Source: Afipia sp. 64-13
GTDB taxonomy: Bacteria; Pseudomonadota; Alphaproteobacteria; Rhizobiales; Xanthobacteraceae
Length of the DNA: 64,000 bases
Direction: 5' to 3'
Assembly: GCA_001897755.1 (NCBI GenBank)
Contig: MKUJ01000014.1
Location: 76,501 to 140,500, forward strand
Shown here: positions 30,821-39,057 of the stretch, piece by piece
How the letters are laid out: the number at the start of each line of letters is the position of its first letter
Numbering within the stretch: the first letter of the stretch is position 1
Position numbers and translations under genes: made by a program
The notes under the pieces: generated by a model
Seen by the model: the letters and a program-made list of their open reading frames with translations, nothing else
The model's database searches: none
What the model was told of the DNA's origin: nothing

Positions 30821-31990
30821 ATGTCGAAAACCATCAAGCCGGAGACGGTCGCGGCCGCCAACGGCATCGCCTCCGACAATAATTTCGGCGCGGTCACGCC
30901 GCCGATCTATCTGTCCAGCACCTTTGCCTTCGCCGGCTTCGAACGCGGCGGACCGCATGAATACACCCGCACCAGCAACCCGACCCGGGACATGCTGGCG
31001 CAGACGCTCGCCAGACTGGAAGGCGGCGCCGGCGCGGTGATCGTGTCCTCCGGCATGGCGGCGGTCGATCTGGTGCTGGCCCAGGTCGGGCGCGACGAGT
31101 TGATCGTCGCGCCGCACGATTGCTATGGCGGCACCCAGCGCCTGCTCGCGTCAAGGCACGAGCGCGGACATTTCAAACTTATCTTCATCGACCAGAGCGA
31201 TCCGGCCGCGCTCGCCAGCGCGCTGAAACAGTCGCCGCGACTCGTGCTGCTGGAGACGCCGAGCAATCCGTTGATGCGGATTGTCGACATCAAGGCGATC
31301 GCCGCGCAGGCCAAGGCCGCCGGCGCGCAGACCGCGGTCGATAACACCTTCCTGTCGCCGGCATTGCAGCGTCCGATCGAGCTCGGCGCTGATTACGTCA
31401 TCCACTCCACCACCAAATATCTCAACGGCCATTCCGACGTCGTCGGCGGCGCGGTGATCGCGGCGTCGCAGGCCGATGCCGACGCGCTGGCGCACTGGGC
31501 CAACGTCACCGGCACCATCGGCGCGACCTTCGATTCCTATCTGACGCTGCGCGGCCTGCGTACGCTGTTTCCACGCATCGAGCGGCAGCAGGCCAACGCG
31601 CAGGCGGTGGCGAACTTCCTGGCGCAGCATCCGCATGTCAGCGTCGTGCATTATCCCGGCCTGCTGTCGCATCCGGGTCATGCCCTCGCCAAGGCCCAGC
31701 AGACCGGCTTCGGCGCCATGCTCAGCTTCGAGCTGGCCGGCGGCGTCGATGCGGTCCGTATTTTCGTCGAGGCGGTGAAGGTCTTCACGCTCGCCGAATC
31801 GCTCGGCGGCGTCGAAAGCCTGATCGCGCATCCGGCCACCATGACCCATGCCAGCATGACGCCGCAGGCGCGACGCGCCGCCGGCATCACCGACGGGCTG
31901 CTGCGGCTGTCGGTCGGCCTCGAAGCCGAGTCCGATCTGATCGAAGGGCTGCAGGCCGGCTTTGCGGCGCTGCCGTCCGCCCATGGCTGA
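30821..31990 (+). CDS. metB: cystathionine gamma-synthase (PLP-dependent trans-sulfuration enzyme)
   Basis: A 389-residue Cys/Met-metabolism PLP enzyme. The Schiff-base lysine is in VIHSTTKYLNGHSDVVGG; other marks are YTRTSNPTRDMLAQ, the aromatic-ring stacking loop APHDCYGGTQRLLA, and SLGGVESLIAHPATMTH. The overall look is closest to E. coli MetB, which joins cysteine to an activated homoserine, but cystathionine lyases and O-acetylhomoserine sulfhydrylases share most of these motifs. Its position 69 bp after the haemoprotein gene fits sulfur assimilation. Its last codons overlap the start of the amidohydrolase by 8 bp. Confidence 0.85.
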   Translation: MSKTIKPETVAAANGIASDNNFGAVTPPIYLSSTFAFAGFERGGPHEYTRTSNPTRDMLAQTLARLEGGAGAVIVSSGMAAVDLVLAQVGRDELIVAPHDCYGGTQRLLASRHERGHFKLIFIDQSDPAALASALKQSPRLVLLETPSNPLMRIVDIKAIAAQAKAAGAQTAVDNTFLSPALQRPIELGADYVIHSTTKYLNGHSDVVGGAVIAASQADADALAHWANVTGTIGATFDSYLTLRGLRTLFPRIERQQANAQAVANFLAQHPHVSVVHYPGLLSHPGHALAKAQQTGFGAMLSFELAGGVDAVRIFVEAVKVFTLAESLGGVESLIAHPATMTHASMTPQARRAAGITDGLLRLSVGLEAESDLIEGLQAGFAALPSAHG

Positions 31991-32879
31991 CGCGGGCGAA
32001 GGACAGGCTCCGGTCTGTCCGGGGCCGCCGGCCGCGCAGCGCGGTGCCACACAGTTTCGCGTGCCGCGCGGCGCGGTCGATACCCATGCCCATGTGATCG
32101 GCGCGCCGCCGCGCTATCCGCTGGTCACGCCGCGCAGCTACACGCCGCCGCCGGCCGGCGCGCAGGCTTACCTCGCGATGCTCGACGACACCGGCATGGA
32201 CTACGGCGTGCTGACCCAGATCAGCGTGCACGGCACCGACAATCGCCTGCTCGTTGAAACTCTGCGCGCGCACCGGCAACGGCTGCGCGGCATCGCGGTG
32301 ATCGCGCCGGACTGCTCCGATCGCGAGCGCGCCGCGTTGGACGAGGCCGGCGTGGTCGGCCTGCGCATCAACATGATGTATCGCGGCGGCGGCATCGATT
32401 TCGACCAGATCGAAACCTATGGCGAGATCTGCCGCGAGTTGGGATGGCATCTGCAATTCCTGATCGATGCTGGCGATCTTCCGGCGCTCGCCACGCGGCT
32501 GGCAAAATTGCCGGTGCCGTTCCTGGTCGATCACATGGGTCACTTTCCGACCTCGCGCGGCGTCGATTGTCCCGGCTTCACAACGCTGCTGGCGCTGGTG
32601 CGGGACGGCGCCTGGGTGCGTCTGTCGGGCGCCTATCGCAACAGCGCGCAAAGCCCGAACTATTCCGACACCCTTCCGTTTGCGCAAAAGCTGATCGAGG
32701 CCGCGCCGCAGCGCTGCGTCTGGGGATCGGACTGGCCGCATGTCGCCAACTGGCATGCGATGCCGCAGGTGGCCGATTTGCTCGACCTGCTTGCCGACTG
32801 GGCGCCGGACGAGACAACGCGCAATTGCATTCTCACTGACAATCCGCAGCGCTTGTTCGGCTTTCCGCCAACGGCATAG
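31983..32879 (+). CDS. amidohydrolase 2-type TIM-barrel hydrolase (pyrone-dicarboxylate lactonase-like)
   Basis: A 298-residue metal-dependent hydrolase of the amidohydrolase-2 family. Metal ligands can be picked out: GAVDTHAHVIG on the first strand, HLQFLIDAG, LVDHMGHFP in the middle, and VWGSDWPHVANW on the last strand. Closest in style are LigI-type 2-pyrone-4,6-dicarboxylate lactonases and related acyclic lactone hydrolases, but the substrate cannot be fixed. The ATG lies within the end of metB (8-bp overlap), implying translational coupling, and the SDR follows 18 bp downstream. Its link with sulfur genes is unexplained. Confidence 0.8.
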   Translation: MADAGEGQAPVCPGPPAAQRGATQFRVPRGAVDTHAHVIGAPPRYPLVTPRSYTPPPAGAQAYLAMLDDTGMDYGVLTQISVHGTDNRLLVETLRAHRQRLRGIAVIAPDCSDRERAALDEAGVVGLRINMMYRGGGIDFDQIETYGEICRELGWHLQFLIDAGDLPALATRLAKLPVPFLVDHMGHFPTSRGVDCPGFTTLLALVRDGAWVRLSGAYRNSAQSPNYSDTLPFAQKLIEAAPQRCVWGSDWPHVANWHAMPQVADLLDLLADWAPDETTRNCILTDNPQRLFGFPPTA

Positions 32880-32897
32880 TCACGACGAGGCCACCGC

Positions 32898-33782
32898 ATG
32901 ACCCCGCTCAAGGGCAAGACGCTGTTCATCTCCGGCGGCAGCCGCGGCATCGGTCTTGCGATCGCGCTGCGCGCCGCGCGCGACGGCGCCAATGTCGTGA
33001 TCGCCGCCAAGACCACGACGCCGCAGCCGAAGCTCGAAGGCACGATCTTCACCGCCGCCGAGCAGATTCGCGACGCCGGCGGCAAGGCGCTCGCGGTCGC
33101 CTGCGACATCCGCGACGAGGCGCAGGTCGCTGCCGCGGTCGATCAGGCCGTTGCACAGTTCGGCGGCATCGACATCTGCATCAACAATGCCAGCGCAATC
33201 AGCCTGTCGCCGGTGCAGACGACCGACATGAAGCGGTTCGACCTGATGATGGCGATCAACACGCGTGGCACGTTTCTGGTCTCGAAGACCTGCATCCCGC
33301 ATCTGAAGAAGGCCGCGAACCCGCACATCCTGATGCTGTCGCCGCCGCTCGACATGAAGACCAAATGGTTCGCGCCATCGACCGCCTACACCATCGCCAA
33401 ATACGGCATGAGCATGTGCGTGCTCGGCCTTGCCGGCGAACTCAAGCGCGACGGCATCGCGGTCAACGCGCTGTGGCCGCGCACCACCATCGCCACCGCC
33501 GCGGTTGGCAATCTGCTGGGCGGCGACGCCATGATGCGCGCGAGCCGCACCCCGCAGATCGTGGCCGACGCCGCGCATGTCATCCTCACCCAGCCGGCGC
33601 GCGACTTCACCGGCCGCTTCTGCATCGACGACACGCTGCTGCATGCGCATGGCGTCACCGATTTCGAGCGCTACCGCGTCGATGCGTCGGTGGACTTGAT
33701 GCCAGATTTCTTCGTGCCGGAGGACGATATCCCGCCGCCAGGCGTGAGGGTCGGGCCGTGGCCGGATAAATTACCCGGGTAA
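32898..33782 (+). CDS. SDR oxidoreductase, HSDL2-like
   Basis: A 294-residue short-chain dehydrogenase. The cofactor motif ISGGSRGIGLAIALRA is at the N-terminus, the NNAS variant of the NNAG motif is near residue 92, and the catalytic Tyr-x-x-x-Lys is in AYTIAKYGMS. The stretch AAKTTTPQPKLEGTIFTAAE after the second strand, and LSPPLDM at the catalytic-serine position, are typical of the HSDL2 / AtuG-like group, usually associated with lipid or branched-chain acyl substrates. It is 18 bp after the amidohydrolase. Its last four codons plus stop are themselves an operator palindrome of the next gene. Confidence 0.8.
   Translation: MTPLKGKTLFISGGSRGIGLAIALRAARDGANVVIAAKTTTPQPKLEGTIFTAAEQIRDAGGKALAVACDIRDEAQVAAAVDQAVAQFGGIDICINNASAISLSPVQTTDMKRFDLMMAINTRGTFLVSKTCIPHLKKAANPHILMLSPPLDMKTKWFAPSTAYTIAKYGMSMCVLGLAGELKRDGIAVNALWPRTTIATAAVGNLLGGDAMMRASRTPQIVADAAHVILTQPARDFTGRFCIDDTLLHAHGVTDFERYRVDASVDLMPDFFVPEDDIPPPGVRVGPWPDKLPG
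33771..33782. promoter_or_regulatory. operator 1: palindrome TTACCCGGGTAA
   Basis: A perfect 12-bp palindrome placed just before the -35 hexamer of the DUF2239 promoter and lying within the final codons and stop (Leu-Pro-Gly-stop) of the SDR gene. Its 10-bp core TACCCGGGTA recurs 28 bp downstream as operator 2. Confidence 0.65.
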
Positions 33783-33784
33783 TA

Positions 33785-33813
33785 TTGACATAGTTATTTT
33801 ACCCGGGTATATT
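33785..33813 (+). promoter_or_regulatory. sigma-70-type promoter of the DUF2239 gene
   Basis: TTGACA (33785-33790), a 17-bp spacer and TATATT (33808-33813) give a near-consensus housekeeping promoter, rare in this GC-rich genome. Transcription should begin near 33820, about 20 bp before the start codon. Operator 2 covers the end of the spacer and the start of the -10, the classic position for repression. Confidence 0.75.
33799..33810. promoter_or_regulatory. operator 2: TTACCCGGGTAT over the -10 element
   Basis: The 10-bp perfect palindrome TACCCGGGTA at 33800-33809 repeats the core of operator 1, centre to centre 28 bp away. It overlaps the promoter spacer and the first bases of the -10. 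Confidence 0.65.
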
Positions 33814-33815
33814 AT

Positions 33816-33834
33816 CACCTCACGAATTGAGGTG
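33816..33834 (+). promoter_or_regulatory. inverted repeat spanning the ribosome-binding site of the DUF2239 gene
   Basis: CACCTCA and TGAGGTG form a perfect 7-bp stem with a 5-base loop (CGAAT). The right arm includes the GAGGTG ribosome-binding site, which ends 5 bases before the ATG. If transcription starts upstream of 33816 the site would be masked in the RNA. If it starts near 33820 only part of the stem forms, and the repeat may instead act in DNA. Confidence 0.45.
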
Positions 33835-33839
33835 CGCCC

Positions 33840-34439
33840 ATGTCTGCCACGACCGCCATCATCGCCTTCGAGGGCGACCGCTGCATCGCTTCCGGCGAAC
33901 TCGCCGATGTCGCCCTGAAGGTGAAGAATTACCTCACCGCGCATGACGGAGCGACCATCCTGGCGTTCGATCGGGAGACCAGCCGGCCGGTCGAAATCGA
34001 TATCCGTGGATCGCGCGACGAGGTGGCGGCGCGGCTGAAGGCGCAATTCTCCTCCGACGTTTCCCCGGCCGCCGAGGAAACCGCCCGGGGGCCGGGCCGC
34101 CCCAGACTGGGCGTCGTGGCGCGCGAGATCACCTTGCTGCCGCGCCATTGGGAATGGCTTGCGAGCCAACCCGGCGGCGCATCGGTGACGATCCGCAAGC
34201 TGGTCGATGATGCAAGACGCGCCAGCCTTGAGAAGGATCAGCTGCGCACGCGGCAGGAATCCGCCCACCGTTTCATGTCGGCGCTGGCGGGCGACAAGCC
34301 CTCTTACGAAGAGGCGTTGCGCGCGCTCTATGCGAAGGACGGCGCGCGGTTTCGCTCTCTCATCGCGAACTGGCCTGCGGACGTGCGCGGCCATGTCGAA
34401 TATCTGACATCGGTTCTGTTCGACGCCGCGCCAGTCTGA
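33840..34439 (+). CDS. DUF2239 family protein, putative DNA-binding autoregulator
   Basis: A 199-residue protein of the uncharacterised DUF2239 family. Residues 1-70 look like a small alpha/beta domain (AIIAFEGDRCIASGELADV). Residues 83-89 (RGPGRPR) match the core of an AT-hook. Residues 95-127 read as a strand (REITLLP), helix (RHWEWLASQ), PGG turn and second helix (SVTIRKLVDDARR), the layout of a ribbon-helix-helix DNA-binding unit. The C-terminal third is helical (HRFMSALAG and RSLIANWPADVRGHVEYL). Twin palindromes at its promoter make autoregulation likely. The family name is recognised; DNA binding is my inference. Confidence 0.8.
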   Translation: MSATTAIIAFEGDRCIASGELADVALKVKNYLTAHDGATILAFDRETSRPVEIDIRGSRDEVAARLKAQFSSDVSPAAEETARGPGRPRLGVVAREITLLPRHWEWLASQPGGASVTIRKLVDDARRASLEKDQLRTRQESAHRFMSALAGDKPSYEEALRALYAKDGARFRSLIANWPADVRGHVEYLTSVLFDAAPV

Positions 34440-34442
34440 ACC

Positions 34443-34907
34443 TCATGACGAGGCCGTAGCGCCACCGATGTACTGCAGCACGATCTCGCGCCGATGCGGC
34501 CGGGCGCGATGCTCGATCAGATAAATGCCCTGCCAGGTGCCGAGCACCGGGACGCCGTCGATCACCGGAATCTGCAAGCTGCACGACGTCAGCATGCTTT
34601 TGATATGGGCCGGCATGTCGTCGGGGCCTTCGCTGTGGTGCCGCCAGCCGCCATCTTCCGGCGCAAGGCGATCCAGCACCTTCATGAGATCCGCCAGCAC
34701 ATCGGGATCGGCGTTTTCCTGAATGGTCAGCGACGCGGAGGTATGGCGCACGAACAGCGTCAGCGCGCCGGTGCCGGCCCGCGCCTCGCGCAGGAAGACC
34801 CGTGCGTCGCGGGTGATGTCGAAGAAGCCGGCACGCGGCGTGTCGATCCGCAGGGTCGAGGTCGCGATGGTATCGGCCCCCGTCATCACCACCGGCGTTT
34901 TTGTCAT
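34443..34907 (-). CDS. YjbQ / UPF0047 family protein
   Basis: A 154-residue member of the YjbQ (UPF0047) family, whose members show secondary thiamine-phosphate-synthase activity and bind a metal. Conserved stretches are LTLFVRHTSASLTIQENADPD, GWRHHSEGPDDMPAHIKSML (with the clustered His and Asp ligands) and TWQGIYLIEHR near the end. The length is slightly above the usual 135-140 residues because of an N-terminal extension. The stop lies 3 bp from that of the DUF2239 gene, with which it converges. Confidence 0.9.
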   Translation of the reverse strand: MTKTPVVMTGADTIATSTLRIDTPRAGFFDITRDARVFLREARAGTGALTLFVRHTSASLTIQENADPDVLADLMKVLDRLAPEDGGWRHHSEGPDDMPAHIKSMLTSCSLQIPVIDGVPVLGTWQGIYLIEHRARPHRREIVLQYIGGATASS

Positions 34908-34952
34908 CGGCTCGGCCCCGCGTTGAATGTCGTGCGCTGCATGCGCGATCCG

Positions 34953-35372
34953 TCACAGCCGGGTCAAGGTCGCATCGTCGCGCGCGCCGCCAAAGTATTT
35001 TTCGAGCGCAGGCAGGAACGGAGCGTCGTCACCGCTGACCTCGGCGAACAGGGTCATCGAGGAATGGAATTTCATGTCGTCTGGATGGCCGAAAATGTCG
35101 TGCACCGACCGTCCCTCGACAGCGTTGACCAGCGCGGTGCATTCGCGCAACCGCGCGCCGAGCACCGGGTGCGCGAGATAGGCGGCGGCTTCCTGCCGCG
35201 AGGCGATGGCGTAGCGCTGCGCCGTCGCGCTGTGGCCGAGCCCCTCGATCTGCGGAAAGACGAACCAGATCCAGTGGGTCTGTTTACGCCCGGCATGCAA
35301 TTCATCCAGTACCCGCGCGTAGACCGGCGCCTGGGCTTCGACAAAGCGCTGCAGATCGTCGTGTTCGCCCAT
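34953..35372 (-). CDS. DUF1810 family protein
   Basis: A 139-residue protein of the DUF1810 family, seen across bacteria and some fungi with no established function. Diagnostic features are the N-terminal DLQRFVEAQAPVYARVLDEL helix, the very conserved THWIWFVFPQIEGLGHS, and the later GRSVHDIFGHPDDMKFHSSMT. I choose the ATG at 35372 because AGGAGG lies seven bases upstream; a longer frame adds 21 unlikely residues. It follows yjbQ's promoter region, and both are on the minus strand with tRNA-Gly upstream. Confidence 0.85.
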   Translation of the reverse strand: MGEHDDLQRFVEAQAPVYARVLDELHAGRKQTHWIWFVFPQIEGLGHSATAQRYAIASRQEAAAYLAHPVLGARLRECTALVNAVEGRSVHDIFGHPDDMKFHSSMTLFAEVSGDDAPFLPALEKYFGGARDDATLTRL

Positions 35373-35448
35373 CGGGTCCTCCTGCCGGAAGCCAACGCGC
35401 AAAACGCGAAATGGTTGGACGGTTCCATCTGCCACGGCGGCCGAAACG

Positions 35449-35471
35449 ACAAAGCCGCCTTGCGGCGGCTT
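35449..35471 (-). terminator. terminator downstream of tRNA-Gly
   Basis: On the minus strand AAGCCGCC, a 4-base loop and GGCGGCTT form a perfect 8-bp stem followed by TTGTC. It begins 17 bp after the tRNA CCA end and so fits termination of that transcript. Confidence 0.6.
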
Positions 35472-35487
35472 GTCAGAGTGCCAATTC

Positions 35488-35562
<75 letters not shown>

Positions 35563-35811
35563 ATCGCAGAGAATTGGGGGCGCATGTCGCGCCGCCGGGC
35601 AAACCTATGCCAAAAGCGGCGCGGCAATGCAACAGCCGGACGGTAGCGAATCGCGCTCTATTTTCGGCCCCGCCCTCCCCGGATCCGGTGTTCCCGGGGC
35701 GGCCCAAGCGCCCGAACTCCGGGCAGCGATTGAAAATCGGGCGCCGGAGCGCCATTTATGATCTTGCCGTGCTAGAAACCGGCACCCCCACAGCCTGCAG
35801 GCGAGGATCCA

Positions 35812-36729
35812 TTGACGATTATCGATGAAGCCAGCGGAGCGGCCGGCGGAACGCCGTCCGATCTGATCAAGGACACCACGACCCAGACCTTCGTGAAGGA
35901 TGTGATCGAGGAATCGAAGCACCAGCCGGTGCTGATCGACTTCTGGGCGCCCTGGTGCGGCCCCTGCAAGCAATTAACACCGATCATCGAAAAAGCGGTC
36001 CGTGCCGCCAAGGGCCGGGTCAAGCTGGTCAAGATGAACATCGACGAGCACCCGGCGATTCCGGGCCAGATGGGCATCCAGTCGATCCCGGCGGTGATCG
36101 CCTTCGTCAACGGCCAGCCCGCCGACGGCTTCATGGGCGCGTTGCCGGAAGGCCAGATCAACGCCTTCATCGACAAGATCACCAAGGGCATGCCCGCCGC
36201 CGGCGAGACCGCCGACCTGATCGCGGAGGCCGAGGCCCTGCTGGCGGAAGGCGATGCCGCCAGCGCCGCCTCGATCTATGCCGAGGCCCTCAGCAATGAC
36301 AGCGCCAGCATCCCGGCGATCGCCGGCCTCGCCCGCTGCTACGTAATGGCCGGGGCGCTCGAGCAGGCCAAGCAGACGCTGGCGATGGTGCCCGAATCCA
36401 AGCGCGGCGACGCCGCGGTCTCGGCGGCGCAGAGCATGCTCGATCTTGCCGAGCAGGCGAGCGCGGTCGGGCCGATCGAGGAACTGGAGAAGAAGGTCGC
36501 CGCCGACCCGCTCGACCATCAGGCCCGCTTCGATCTCGCCACCGCGCTCAACGCCAAGAACCGGCGCGAAGAAGCCGCCGGCCATCTGCTGGACATCGTC
36601 AAGCGCGACCGCAAATGGAATGACGACGGCGCGCGCAAGCAGCTCGTGCAGTTCTTCGAGGCGTGGGGGCCGAACGACGACGCCACCATCGAGGGCCGCA
36701 AGCGCCTGTCGACCATCCTGTTTTCCTGA
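35812..36729 (+). CDS. cnoX: thioredoxin-TPR chaperedoxin (CnoX / YbbN-like)
   Basis: A 305-residue cytoplasmic protein with an N-terminal thioredoxin domain (active site WCGPC at residues 48-52, in [16 protein letters not shown]) and a C-terminal TPR region ([20 protein letters not shown] and repeats to the end). This is the layout of CnoX, a holdase that protects clients from oxidation and aggregation. E. coli CnoX has lost the redox cysteine pair; here both cysteines are kept, as in Caulobacter, so the domain should be redox-active. Translation seems to start at TTG after GAGGATCCA. It precedes a LON-domain gene by 33 bp. Confidence 0.88.
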   Translation: MTIIDEASGAAGGTPSDLIKDTTTQTFVKDVIEESKHQPVLIDFWAPWCGPCKQLTPIIEKAVRAAKGRVKLVKMNIDEHPAIPGQMGIQSIPAVIAFVNGQPADGFMGALPEGQINAFIDKITKGMPAAGETADLIAEAEALLAEGDAASAASIYAEALSNDSASIPAIAGLARCYVMAGALEQAKQTLAMVPESKRGDAAVSAAQSMLDLAEQASAVGPIEELEKKVAADPLDHQARFDLATALNAKNRREEAAGHLLDIVKRDRKWNDDGARKQLVQFFEAWGPNDDATIEGRKRLSTILFS

Positions 36730-36762
36730 CGGCATTCAACCCGGAGCGCGAAGGAGCAGCGG

Positions 36763-37437
36763 ATGCCGATCAACACCGAATATCGCGGTCCCGCCGATCT
36801 TCCGGAGGTGCTTCCGGTGTTTCCGCTCGCGGGCGCGCTGCTGCTGCCGCGCGGCCAGATGCCGCTCAACATCTTCGAGCCGCGCTATCTCGAAATGGTG
36901 GACGACGCCCTGCGCGATGGCCATCGCATGATCGGCATGATCCAGCCCGACACCGCGCATTCCCAGAGCGAAAATCATCCCGCCCTGTTCCGGGTCGGCT
37001 GCGTCGGACGCATCACCCAGTTCTCCGAAACCGGCGATGGCCGCTACATTCTGGAATTGACGGGCATCGCCCGCTTCAGGGTGATCGAGGAGCTGTCGGT
37101 GCTGACGCCCTACCGCCAGTGCAAGGTCGACTTCTTTGCCTTCGTCGACGATTTCGTCGCCCGCAAGGGCGAAGAAGACGTGGATCGCCAGGCGCTGCTC
37201 GATACCCTCACCGACTTCCTCAAGGCCAACGAGTTGAAGGTGGACTGGGAAGGCATCGACTCCGCGCCAAACGAGGCGCTGGTCAACGCTCTCGCGATGA
37301 TGTCGCCTTACGGCAGCGCCGAGAAGCAGGCCATGCTAGAAGCACCCGACCTCAAGACCCGCGCCGAAATCCTGATCGCCATCACCCAGATGGACCTCGC
37401 CAGAAAGCAGACTTCAGGCGACCCGCCGGTGCAGTAG
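36763..37437 (+). CDS. LON substrate-binding-domain protein
   Basis: A 224-residue protein consisting only of the Lon N-terminal substrate-binding domain; it lacks the AAA and protease domains. The typical start [27 protein letters not shown] is clear, followed by [29 protein letters not shown]. Stand-alone LON-domain proteins are common in alphaproteobacteria and their function is not known; a role in substrate recognition or protein quality control is inferred. It sits between the cnoX-like chaperedoxin and a Trm112-like gene in one operon, consistent with proteostasis. Confidence 0.9.
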   Translation: MPINTEYRGPADLPEVLPVFPLAGALLLPRGQMPLNIFEPRYLEMVDDALRDGHRMIGMIQPDTAHSQSENHPALFRVGCVGRITQFSETGDGRYILELTGIARFRVIEELSVLTPYRQCKVDFFAFVDDFVARKGEEDVDRQALLDTLTDFLKANELKVDWEGIDSAPNEALVNALAMMSPYGSAEKQAMLEAPDLKTRAEILIAITQMDLARKQTSGDPPVQ

Positions 37438-37502
37438 AATCCGGTTGCTCGCTCCGCGCCCGCCGCTCTATTTTCAGTCCTCCGATCTTCACGGGAACCA
37501 GA

Positions 37503-37709
37503 ATGACCGACCTGCCTTCGCCCGCGAGCGAGCGCTCCGACATTGTCGATCCGAAGTTGCTCGAGATTCTGGTCTGTCCGCTGACCAAGAGCCGGCTTGA
37601 ATATGACGCGGCGGCGCAGGAATTGATTTCACGCGCGGCCAAGCTCGCTTATCCGATCCGTGACGGCATTCCGATCATGCTGCCGGAAGAGGCGCGCAAG
37701 CTCGGCTGA
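37503..37709 (+). CDS. Trm112-like protein (UPF0434)
   Basis: A 68-residue small protein of the Trm112 / UPF0434 family. The core is [17 protein letters not shown] followed by [19 protein letters not shown], where the family's strand and Pro-Ile-Arg-Asp-Gly-Ile motif are seen. Only one cysteine is present, so the zinc site of eukaryotic Trm112 is not kept. Eukaryotic members activate methyltransferases; a bacterial role is unproven. It follows the LON-domain gene by 65 bp and ends 3 bp before the convergent hydroxylase gene. Confidence 0.88.
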   Translation: MTDLPSPASERSDIVDPKLLEILVCPLTKSRLEYDAAAQELISRAAKLAYPIRDGIPIMLPEEARKLG

Positions 37710-37712
37710 CGC

Positions 37713-38933
37713 CTAGAGCGCCTCGCCGCGCAGCAGTCGCGGTACCTCGCCGGTGAGACCGGCGGCCTGCCGGATGAACGCTTTCTTCAACGGCGGCACC
37801 CGATCGACCAGACCGAGACCGATGTCGCGCGCGCTGCGCAGCAGCGTCGACTCGTTGGAGAACAAACCGTTCAGCGCATTGGTGGCGACGCCCATCGCCA
37901 TGGTGTCGAACCGCCGCCAGCGCTGATAGCGCTCCAGCACATCGGCCTGCCCGATATCGATGCCGAGCCGCGCCGCATCGACCACCGCCTCGGCCAGCGC
38001 CGCGATGTCCTTGAGGCCGAGATTGAGGCCCTGCCCGGCGATCGGATGAATCACATGCGCGGCATCGCCGACCAGCGCGAGGCGTTCGGCGATGAAGGAG
38101 CGGGCGACGAAATAGCCGAGTGGAAATGCGCGCGGTTGGTCGAGCGGCTTCACCTCGCCGAGATGCAGGCCGAACCGTTTCTCCAGCTCGGCTTTGAAGT
38201 CTTCGTCGGGCAGCGCGATGATGCGAGCGGCCTCGTCGCGCTTTTCCGTCCACACCAGCGACGAGCGCCGGCCCCTCAAGGGCAGAATCGCGAACGGACC
38301 GGCAGGCAGGAAATGCTCCTCCGCGCGGCCTTCATGATCGCGCTCATGACCGACCGTGACCACAATGCCCGATTGGTCGTAGTCCCAGCCATGGGTGGCG
38401 ATGCCGGCGCGCTGGCGCAATTGCGAGCGCGCGCCGTCGGCCGCCACCAGCAGGGCGGCATCGACATGACCGCCATCGCTGAACGCGACGCGGATGCCGC
38501 CTTCGTTTGTCTCGAAACCGGAAACACCCAGCGGCCGCAACTCGACGCCCTCGGCGTCCGCGCGGCGCACCAGCGCATCGATCAGATGACGATTCTCTAC
38601 CATATGCGCGAACGGCTCGCCCGGATCGACCTCGCCGCTGAACGTCAGAAACACCGGACGGGTCGCGTCCTCGACCTGGCTGTCGGTGATCACCATGTCG
38701 AGGATCGGCTGCGCGGTCTCGGCAACGTCGTCCCAGACGCCGAGCGCTTCGAACAGCCGGCGGCAGGCCGCGACGATGGCGGAGGCGCGCGGGTCGCGGC
38801 TCGGCCGCATCGCCAGCGCCGGATCCGCCACGATCACGGGCAGATCGCGGCCGAGGCCCTGACGCAGCGCCAGCGCCAGCGCCAGTCCGGCGAACGCGCC
38901 GCCACCGATCACGATTCCGCGTTGTGCCGTCAT
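37713..38933 (-). CDS. UbiH/COQ6-family FAD-dependent hydroxylase (ubiquinone biosynthesis)
   Basis: A 406-residue flavoprotein monooxygenase of the UbiH/UbiF/COQ6 family, which hydroxylates the aromatic ring during ubiquinone synthesis. The FAD-binding GGGAFAGLALALALR motif starts at residue 10, ADGARSQLRQRAG is the DG motif, and GDAAHVIHPIAGQGLNLGLKD is the strongly conserved second FAD motif. Which ring carbon is hydroxylated cannot be decided here, since alphaproteobacterial enzymes (UbiL, UbiM, UbiH) overlap in sequence. It is divergent from tesB across about 125 bp. Confidence 0.88.
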   Translation of the reverse strand: MTAQRGIVIGGGAFAGLALALALRQGLGRDLPVIVADPALAMRPSRDPRASAIVAACRRLFEALGVWDDVAETAQPILDMVITDSQVEDATRPVFLTFSGEVDPGEPFAHMVENRHLIDALVRRADAEGVELRPLGVSGFETNEGGIRVAFSDGGHVDAALLVAADGARSQLRQRAGIATHGWDYDQSGIVVTVGHERDHEGRAEEHFLPAGPFAILPLRGRRSSLVWTEKRDEAARIIALPDEDFKAELEKRFGLHLGEVKPLDQPRAFPLGYFVARSFIAERLALVGDAAHVIHPIAGQGLNLGLKDIAALAEAVVDAARLGIDIGQADVLERYQRWRRFDTMAMGVATNALNGLFSNESTLLRSARDIGLGLVDRVPPLKKAFIRQAAGLTGEVPRLLRGEAL

Positions 38934-39057
38934 GGCGATCGACCTGCTCTACTCTTGCCTCGGACAGCCCGTTGTATCAGGGTTTGACGAGCAGCGAAAA
39001 CCCGCATCGATCCATCCTTGCTGCATGTCTGAGAACACATTGCGCTGGAATGGTGGC

